From positions 868,001 through 932,000 of the forward strand of contig NC_133293.1 in assembly GCF_005239225.2 (NCBI RefSeq): a stretch of 64,000 bases of DNA, read 5' to 3'. Below, one piece after another: positions 59,101 to 64,000 of this stretch (positions are counted from its first letter, which is position 1; each line of letters opens with the position of its first letter). The notes beneath the pieces were generated by a model. It did no database searches, had not been told where the DNA came from, and saw nothing but the letters and a program-made list of their open reading frames with translations. Source of the DNA: Populus alba (lineage: Eukaryota > Streptophyta > Magnoliopsida > Malpighiales > Salicaceae). The position numbers and the translations under genes were made by a program.

Positions 59101-59270
59101 AGTTAAGACAAGGTTTATGATTAGTTTAGGAGGCTTACATAATGCAGTAACCATCTCCTATATTTATATGAGTAAGGCAGAATACAATAGTTTCTGTGTA
59201 GTGCAGTGCGTAGTATAACTTTATATAAGGAAAATACAATCTTTCCTAAACTATAACACATTCCATAATA
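59101..59270 (-). repeat. 5' LTR of Copia-5
   Basis: 170 bp with a TATA-like ATATAAATATAG in the middle. Its outer end directly meets target copy TTGAC at 59,271-59,275. Confidence 0.92.
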
Positions 59271-59275
59271 TTGAC

Positions 59276-60385
59276 CAAAAATAAAATGTTTTTTTTTTTG
59301 TGTTGCATACGGATAATATCATAAAAATATTTTGAACATTTCTTTTTTTTGAAAAATAAATATTTGAAGTTTCAAAAATGTGTTTTAGCATGAATTTCTT
59401 AACCACAAAAATTATTTCCTTGCATTTTGGATTTTACAACATGTTTGTAAATTCCAAACGGATGTTGGCCAATATTCCAAAAATATAAAAATCTTATTTT
59501 TGGGGAATTTGTTTTTATTCACTATTAATATTTGGATAAAGAAACCCCAAATGGTTAATATCCAAAATATTATTGGAAATAATTTTTATTATTCACTATT
59601 AATATTTAGATAAAGAAACCAGATGGTTTATATCCAGAATATTTTTCTAGGAAATAATAAGTCATCATCCCTTAATAATACAATGGCAAAGAAACCTATG
59701 AAATGTAAATGTCCAAAATACTGTTGAGAGTAATACAACTTGTTTATTTTTAACATAAGGGTAAATTTATGCCCAAAATGTTATTTAGAACAATTTAATT
59801 ACACATCCTTGAAAGAAGCCTCAATTATAATTGGGGACATTTCAAATTTTGATTTCACAGTTTATGAGTCATGAAAGAATGAAATACTAAGGCAAAAATA
59901 GGCTTTTAAAGCACTTTGAATTTCCTTAGATTTCTTAGTTTTCTTGTTTCTCTTCTTTGCGATTTGCGAGTCGCAAACACTTGAAATACTAAGGGGAAAA
60001 TGGGTTTTTAAGCACATTGAATCTCGTTAGATTTCTATCTTAGCTGTCTCTTAATTCATAGGTTGTAAATTTAGTTTAAATCAAACACAGATTTCAAGAG
60101 ATCCACATCGGTTTTCCTTGGCACTCTATAGACATATCTAAAGGTATGATCCATATTGGCCAAGGGTTCTTTCTTTTAGACTTTGAACCCAAGTTCATCG
60201 TAACAAACTTATCCTAGAAAAACAAATGGGATTAGAGAACACCAACACCATATCAATTATAAGGCAAACCAAACATCAAGCAGCTTACCTTAGGTAGGAC
60301 GTACTAGGGATGCTAAAATCTTCCTTTGACACAATGAGTACCTTGCCTTAGAATCTCTAAAAACCAGTTAGGGTTCACAGTGATC
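59276..60385. other. Non-coding, with a roughly 70-bp tandem pair
   Basis: Near 59,515-59,650 a unit with TATTCACTATTAATATTT occurs twice. GCGAGTCGC near 59,967 is a short palindrome. The style resembles an old gypsy LTR and leader, but no diagnostic end or frame was found. Confidence 0.4.
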
Positions 60386-61190
60386 ATAATACTATATGAT
60401 GACTCCCTTTTTCATGAAACAAAGACCCCCATCATCCCCACAAGGTCATCGCGATGTCGCGCTCTCGAGAGGGTACAACATTATTGATGTCAACATATGG
60501 TTATCCTTAAAAGCATTTAATTTGGACTTTGTACCTCTCAATCCCAATATTATAGTACAAACAGTAAGTTATGGCTTTCCATTTTGTTAATATTAATACG
60601 AGAATAGATTCTGAGACCACTTCAAGTGTTCATATGCTCACATTTTTTTGATACTGGGACAAGATATAACGTTTTATTTGCATCAAATTCCTCAGGACTT
60701 ACCTTGTGAGACCATTTTCTTGGAGGGTTACTCTGAACAGATTTAAGTTCTATGTGATAACAGAACAAAAAAAGAACACTCTCTCGGATAGGACCCCTTT
60801 TGTGGCAGTTTCATGTCATCAAAAGTTCACTAAAAGTCGATGCTTGCAATCTTTATTTTTCAGAAGCAATAATATTCTTTTTTATATGTAGAGAAGGCAA
60901 GGGCAGTGAGATGCTGAGGAAATATGATGGAAGTTAAAGCTCATCTCATTGCATTTAATATTAGAGATTCCTATCATACACAAAGTTAGTGAAAAGAATC
61001 CTCATCGTGTTTGATGGGTCCTATTTATAATGAAGGATTGGAAAAGATCAAGAAAAGCTATATACTCAAGAGCATTTCCCCCTTCCCTTTTTTCTGCAAA
61101 GACGTGTAAAGCATCAACGGGAGGCCTACTAATCTCATGATGATTTCTACTAGATACACTTGCTCATAGAGCTATCAACGACTATGTCTA
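60386..61190. repeat. Duplicated block, fourth copy
   Basis: It shares with 5,300-6,340 and 51,500-52,190 the runs TCCTCAGGACTT, GACCATTTTCTTGGAGG, GTGGCAGTTTCATGTCATCA and CTACTAGATACACTTGCTCA. No small gene is next to it; Copia-6 is inserted about 240 bp further on. Confidence 0.72.
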
Positions 61191-61426
61191 TTATGTGATA
61201 ACCCAAATTCATTATGGAAGACAACAAAATGACGGAAGTTAAATCTTCATATATTCCCAACAATATATCTTGTATTCTTTAAAACCTGATTCCTTATAAA
61301 CTGTTTTTTTTTCTTTCATTTGTTGCTTTAACTGATCTTGATCTCTCTGAAACTTGATATCTTTATTTCTTACTTTAGTTAACTTTAGTAACATGACTTA
61401 ATCAATGTGACACAACCTGACCACCT

Positions 61427-61606
61427 TATTATAGAATAAGATTCTAATATAGGATGTTGTAATCATTACAGTTACTCATGTATCTATCAGAATAAGATTC
61501 TAATATAGAATGTTGTAATCATTACAGTTACTGCAATGTTCTGTTGCCTCTATATAAATAGGAAGGTTGGCTAAGGCACAACTCAACACATTCCATTATT
61601 CTCAAC
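61427..61606 (+). repeat. 5' LTR of Copia-6
   Basis: About 180 bp from TATTATAGAATAAG to CTCAAC, directly before the primer site. It contains a 56-bp tandem duplication (61,434-61,489 and 61,490-61,545) and a TATA box CTATATAAATAGG near 61,550. The left edge is set by analogy with Copia-5. Confidence 0.72.
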
Positions 61607-61620
61607 TTGGTATCAGAGCC
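61607..61620 (+). promoter_or_regulatory. Primer-binding site of Copia-6
   Basis: TTGGTATCAGAGCC, a perfect plant initiator tRNA-Met type site. Confidence 0.9.
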
Positions 61621-61680
61621 ACAAAACCCTAAAATAAATTAAACCTACTTTTCTCAAAGCCTCCCAGCCTCCCTTCTTCA

Positions 61681-64000
61681 ATGGAATAGCCGCCACATAC
61701 ATCTTCAAATTCTGCAGCATTAGCAGTCCAGCTTTCTTCTTCTCCGACAGTGCAGCCCTCTTCTCTTGCAGCGCCTCCTCTGTTTTCCTTTGCTGCGTCA
61801 CCTCCTGGATTCTCCTCTGTCATGGTTGGTGAACGCCTCCTCTTGCAGCCCACGTCTGCTGCCTCTACTGCCGCAAGCATTATCTCCCTTTCTCACACTC
61901 ATCAACTCATCTCCCTCAAATTAACAAACACCAATTATTTATATTGGCGTATGCAAATGCTGCCTTATCTCTTAGGCCAAGGAGTTTTTGGTTTTGTTGA
62001 TGGCTCCAACACATGTCCATCAACACATGTTCTTACCCATCAACACATATCTGCCTTATGCAAATGCTGCCATACATGCTCCTCTGCTGCCCACACCCAG
62101 CATTCCATCTTCTACTCTTGTTGCGCAACACCAGACTTTTGGCAATTATGGCCACAGCAGGGGCCGCTTAAACGATGGTTGGCGTCCCAACCAGTCCAAC
62201 AATAGAAGCAACCGATTTGCTAGCTCCAGACTTGATCACCGCAGCTTCCAAAACTCCTCCTTCGGTGACAATAGGCAAGGCTCTTGGCAGCGCAATAGGG
62301 GGTAGAATCCACGTTGCCAACTGTGTCAGAATTTCATCCATACAGCTCCTCATTGCCCTCAATTCCAGCAGCGAGGTTATGGCCAACAACCTACTGCCAA
62401 CCTGGTGCAGCGCAATCTCTCCTCAACCGGTTCTGTTGATTGGTTTCCAGATACCGGTGCCAATCAACACGTCATACCTGATCTTGCAACCTTGACCGCT
62501 TCAGAACCGTATCTTGGTAATGATAATTTGCATGTTGGTGATGGTAAAGGCCTTCCTATATCTCATCTTGGTCATACAAAAATATATACACCATGTCGTT
62601 CTTTCACCTTATCTAATGTTCTTCATGTTCCCGCAATCACAAAACCTCTGCTCTCTGTTCAGAAACTTTGTCTTGATAATAATGTTTATTTTGAATTTCA
62701 CCCTCGTGTGTTTTATGTCAAGGATTTCAACACCCATGAAGTCCTTCTCTCTGGTCAGAGTGAAGATGGTCTCTATGCCCTAACCAAGTCTTCTGTCACG
62801 TCAGTTCCTCAAGCCTATTGGTCTCCCTGCACTTCTGCCTCTGCCAATTTATGGCATCGTCGACTAGGTCATCCTACTTCATGTATTTTTCAATTGTTAA
62901 TCTAAAAAAATAAGATCATTTGTAACAACAAACATCTTAATTTTCAATGTTAAAGTTTTCCTTTAGGAAAATCATTGCGTTTGTCTTTAGGACCTACGGG
63001 TCACAAAACTTCTGCTCCACTTGAATTAATTCTTAGTGATGTATGGGGCCCTGCTCCTCTTTTTTCTTCAGATGGCTATCGTTATTTTGTTATCTTTGTT
63101 GATGCTTATACTAAATATGTATGGTATTATCCTCTCATTGCCAAGTCTGATGTTTACTCTGTTTTTCATCAATTTTAGACTCTTGTCGAACGTCAATTTT
63201 CATTAAAAATAAAATATGTTTAAATTGATTGGGGCGGTGAATACAGAAAACTATCCATATTTTTTCAGACAATTGGTATTCATCATCGTCTGAATTGTCC
63301 CCACACTCATGAACAAAATAGAACAGTAGAGCATCGTCATAGGCATATTGTGGAAACAAGTCTTACTCTTTTAGGGCAATGTAAAGCACCTTTTTTATTT
63401 TGGAATTATGCTTTTAAAACCTCTATTTATCTTATAAATCGCATGCCTACTCCTATTCTTGCCCATCGCTCTCCGTTTGATTGTTTATTTCAACGGTCTC
63501 CTGATTGTCATTTTTTGCATACATTTGGGTGTCTATGTTTTCCTTTTTTGCGTCCATATAATAATCATAAATTGGATTTTTGTTCCTCTCCATGTGTGTT
63601 TTTGGGATATAGTTCCTCGCATCTTGGTTATTGATGTCTTGACATTTCATCTCACCGTATTCATATTTCCCGTCATGTCCGCTTCCATGAACATGTGTTA
63701 CCATTTGATAATTTTGAACAGATTGCAAAGGTCTCCACCACAACCCTCACCCCACCCGCTACTGTCACCCTCCCAAATTTTCTAAACCACCCACCGCCAC
63801 CCACTTTCACTAGCCAGCCAAACAGCCCACAACACTCCGCTTTGCCACTCCAAACAGCCACCCGACCACAGCCTCCACCCATCCCTTGGCCATCATCCCA
63901 TGCTTGTTTATCTAACCCTTATGATGCAGGTTTAGATCGTCAATTGGTCTCCTCTCCTCATGGTCTTGGGGCACTTTCTAGTCCCTCCTTTGCTTCGCCC
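61681..64000 (+). mobile_element. Copia-6 polyprotein (gag, protease, integrase), runs off the window
   Basis: Gag near 61,750-62,330 (LISLKLTNTNYLYWRMQMLP) has lost its middle part after FVDGSNTC, and its zinc knuckle reads CQLCQNFIHTAPHC. Protease has an intact DTGANQHV (near 62,450). Integrase: zinc finger WHRRLGHPTS, then a damaged second half (Cys codons disrupted near 62,949), core SDVWGPAP, YFVIFVDAYTKYVW, and post-core CVFLGYSSSHLGY near 63,590. In-frame stops occur near 62,903, 63,176, 63,221 and 63,633. RT and the 3' LTR lie beyond the window. It is the best-preserved copia here apart from Copia-1. Confidence 0.9.

Larger units (their letters stand above)
54818..59270 (-). mobile_element. 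Copia-5: bounded copia element with target duplication TTGAC
   Basis: LTRs of 170 bp at 59,101-59,270 (5') and 54,818-54,987 (3'). TTGAC flanks both sides (54,813-54,817 and 59,271-59,275). On the minus strand the LTRs start TATTATGG and end TAACT. The two LTRs differ at about 20 of 170 positions by eye, so the insertion is not recent. The interior encodes a broken gag and pol in normal copia order but lacks the integrase core. Confidence 0.92.

Overview
The window reads as nuclear DNA of a dicot plant. It is AT-rich, its host genes have introns, and it contains a five-exon TIR-NBS-LRR gene (a class typical of dicots) and many plant Ty1/copia, Ty3/gypsy and LINE elements. A woody species such as poplar or willow is my best guess from the style of the TIR-NBS-LRR gene and the copia elements. 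That guess is inference; nothing here proves the species.

Layout. 1-1,370: 3' end of a copia element with a LINE tail inserted in its LTR. 1,690-2,363: a broken polygalacturonase gene on the minus strand with its TATA box. 2,765-3,098: a shuffled patch of copia pieces. 3,800-16,000: a repeat-rich stretch built from duplicated blocks. It holds one apparently intact 82-codon gene (13,665-13,913) and one decayed relative (4,657-4,987), plus a copia remnant carrying a TRIM-like miniature element and a 370-bp direct repeat. 16,400-16,755: a relic of a TIR-NBS-LRR gene. 17,314-21,313: a complete TIR-NBS-LRR gene on the minus strand (1,185 residues in my splice model).

22,299-43,945 is a nest of retroelements. 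The outermost is a copia element (Copia-3). Its leader was hit by a long non-autonomous LTR element (22,705-38,036; 5-bp target duplication GTTAT). That element holds a Ty3/gypsy element of the Athila/Tat type on the minus strand (24,446-37,028), and the gypsy gag gene was in turn split by a 5'-truncated LINE (29,567-33,989). Separately, the Copia-3 gag gene was hit by a solo LTR of the same gypsy family (39,014-40,723; target duplication AGCTC). The gypsy element lacks protease, reverse transcriptase and the integrase core. In their place it carries an intron-free, slightly damaged copy of a LONELY GUY (LOG) cytokinin-activating enzyme gene (27,486-28,138). This is the most interesting item in the window.

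43,950-50,240: gypsy LTR-like sequence with minisatellites, then a very old copia element (Copia-4). 50,240-52,190: another duplicated block with a third member of the small gene family (50,703-51,056). 54,818-59,270: a bounded minus-strand copia element (Copia-5) with 170-bp LTRs, target duplication TTGAC and no integrase core. 60,386-61,426: one more duplicated block, into which Copia-6 (61,427 to the window end) is inserted.

The host genes likely to be working are the TIR-NBS-LRR gene and two members of a small uncharacterised protein family. Nearly everything else is mobile DNA or its debris. Splice sites, LTR ends and target duplications were read by eye.
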